Shown piece after piece: positions 5,220 through 6,486 of a stretch of 6,486 nt of DNA. The stretch lies in assembly GCA_009783365.1 (NCBI GenBank), contig WRHG01000105.1, positions 1 through 6,486 of the forward strand, given 5' to 3'. This DNA is from Clostridia bacterium (GTDB lineage Bacteria > Bacillota_A > Clostridia > Christensenellales > Aristaeellaceae). How positions within the stretch are numbered: position 1 is the first letter of the stretch; every line of letters begins with the position of its first letter. The notes beneath the pieces were generated by a model. It saw nothing but the letters and a program-made list of their open reading frames with translations. It made no database searches and was not told where the DNA came from. The translations under genes were made by a program, and so were the position numbers.

Positions 5220-6486
5220 TTACCGCTCAATTTCCTCCATAATAAAGCATTCCACGATATCGCCTTCCTTAATGTCATTAAACGCGTCAAGGCTTACGCC
5301 GCATTCATAGCCGGAAGCCACCTCACGGACATCGTCCTTAAAGCGCCTGAGGGAACTCAGCTTGCCTTCGAAGACCACCACATGATCCCGCAGCAGCCGA
5401 ACCTCCGCATTCCGTTGCAGCTTGCCATCCTGTACATAGCAGCCCGCAACTGTGCCTGCGCCGGTAACGCGGAACGTGTTTCGCACCTCCGCATGCCCCA
5501 GCAGCGCCTCTTTGTACTCCGGCGCCAAAAGGCCTTTCATGGCCTTTTGGATATCCTCAATGGCCTGATAAATCACCCGGTAAAGCCGCACATCCACGCC
5601 TTCCTTCTCGGCTGTCTCCATGCCGCTGCTGTCAGGCCGGATATTGAAACCAATAATGATGGCCCCAAAAGCGGAAGCCAGGTTTACGTCATCCTTGGTG
5701 ATGGCGCCCACCGCGCTATGCAGCACCCGCACCCGCACCTCGTCGGTGGTCAGCTTTTCCAGCGCTTGCTTCACAGCCTCTACGCTGCCCTGCACATCCG
5801 CCTTGATGATGATGTTCAAATTGATGATTTTTCCTTGGTCGATATGACTGAAGAGGTTGTCCAGCGACACCTTTGAGGAAGCCGCTGTCCGTGCGGCTTT
5901 CACCTTGTCCCGGCGCTCCTGCACCACTTCCCGGCCCAGGTGATCATCCGCCACAGCCATCATATCATCCCCTGCGCTGGGCACATCGTTAAAGCCTGAA
6001 ACTTCAACCGGCATGGAAGGACCGGCTTCGTCAACCCGTTCCCCCCTGTCGCTGACCATGGCCCGAACACGGCCGCTGGCCATACCGGCAACAATATTAT
6101 CGCCCACGTGGAGGGTTCCGTTTTGCAGCAGCACCGTAGCCACCGGCCCGCGGGATTTGTCAAGCTTGGCTTCAATGATCACGCCTTTGGCCATCCGGTT
6201 GGGGTTGGCGCGCAGTTGCCGCATATCGGCAACAAGCAGGATCATCTCCAGCAGGTTATCCACCCCTTCGCCGGTAACCGCGCTGACTGGCGCCATGATG
6301 GTATCGCCGCCCCATTCCTCCGGGATCAGTTCATAGGCGGTCAGGTCCTGCTTCACGCGGTCCGGGTTAGCGGCCTCCTTATCCATCTTGTTGATCGCGA
6401 TGATAATGGGCACCTACGCCGCCTTGGCGTGGTTAATGGCCTCCACGGTCTGGGGCATTACGCCATCGTCCGCCGCCACCACAAGA
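5220..6486 (-). CDS. infB: Translation initiation factor IF-2, 5' end outside window, interrupted by an in-frame TAG
   Basis: GTPase that delivers initiator fMet-tRNA to the 30S P site and promotes subunit joining. The visible part begins in the G domain after the G3 motif ([17 protein letters not shown]), with G4 NKMD at 6390-6379 and a G5-like SAVTGEG. Then come the domain II beta-barrel, domain III ([15 protein letters not shown]), and the fMet-tRNA-binding C-terminal domain ([40 protein letters not shown]). The stop is TAA at 5220-5222. The frame is continuous with family sequence on both sides of a TAG at 6414-6416. The longest uninterrupted stretch starts at GTG 6411-6413 (397 codons), but that would lack G1-G3 and is not a plausible real start. 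IF-2 is essential, so a base error or recent mutation is more likely than a functional break. First gene of the block in this window; rbfA follows after 31 bases. Confidence 0.95.
6414..6416 (-). other. In-frame amber codon in infB
   Basis: TAG falls between AINHAKAA and [12 protein letters not shown], where IF-2 proteins usually carry a glycine, or sometimes glutamate, lysine or asparagine. GAG, AAG and CAG are each one base from TAG. Flanking family sequence stays in the same frame, so this is a substitution and not a frameshift. None of the six complete stop codons in the window is TAG, and no other in-frame TAG interrupts a gene here. Confidence 0.9.

Noticed and set aside
5382..5876. 164-codon open frame on the plus strand
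   Set aside because: Antisense to infB domains III and IV, which match the IF-2 family throughout.
6411..6413. GTG after the amber codon as a genuine infB start
   Set aside because: It would remove the G1-G3 motifs of the GTPase. Sequence before the TAG is conserved IF-2 in the same frame, and the upstream AAGG is weak.
1..6486. Mobile elements, CRISPR arrays, tRNA genes or horizontally acquired cargo
   Set aside because: No long repeats, inverted terminal repeats, repeat-spacer pattern or cloverleaf was seen. Every part is accounted for by a conserved operon and two short regulatory gaps.

Overview
The window is a stretch of conserved bacterial translation and RNA-metabolism genes, all read on the minus strand. 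In transcription order (high to low coordinates) they are infB (5' part outside the window), rbfA, nrnA, truB, ribF, rpsO and pnp (3' part outside the window). This is the classic order downstream of nusA in Gram-positive bacteria. The DHH-family nanoRNase/pAp phosphatase between rbfA and truB, the strong purine-rich Shine-Dalgarno sequences and the moderately high GC content point to a Firmicutes (Bacillota) lineage. A member of the Clostridia, probably uncultivated, is most likely; the rank is inferred from gene order and style and not from a phylogeny.

Layout. From 6486 down to about 2018 lies a tight block: infB, a 31-base gap, rbfA, a 23-base overlap, nrnA, a 4-base GTGA overlap, truB, a 24-base gap, then ribF. 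These genes are probably co-transcribed and partly translationally coupled. Right after the ribF stop is a good sigma-A-type promoter (TTTACA, 17 bases, TGT-TACAAT). It starts a structured leader of about 115 nt ahead of rpsO that looks like a site for S15 autoregulation. A GC-rich hairpin with a short U-run follows rpsO, then a run of smaller hairpins, then pnp. No pnp promoter is evident, so pnp probably depends on read-through from rpsO.

Functionally, IF2 and RbfA act in initiation and 30S maturation, TruB makes the tRNA T-loop pseudouridine, S15 nucleates the 30S platform, and NrnA and PNPase finish RNA degradation from opposite size ranges. RibF is the cofactor gene that commonly travels with this cluster.

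No mobile element, CRISPR array, tRNA or rRNA gene is visible. No gap without a gene exceeds about 160 bases. The notable points are: an in-frame amber codon in the GTPase domain of infB, 71 bases from the window edge; a RibF that keeps the FAD synthetase half but has no recognisable riboflavin kinase motifs; the structured rpsO leader with a possible pseudoknot; the hairpin series between rpsO and pnp; and a small cysteine cluster plus a 9-bp tandem repeat inside pnp. I see no clear new system. Most of the window is ordinary core genome.
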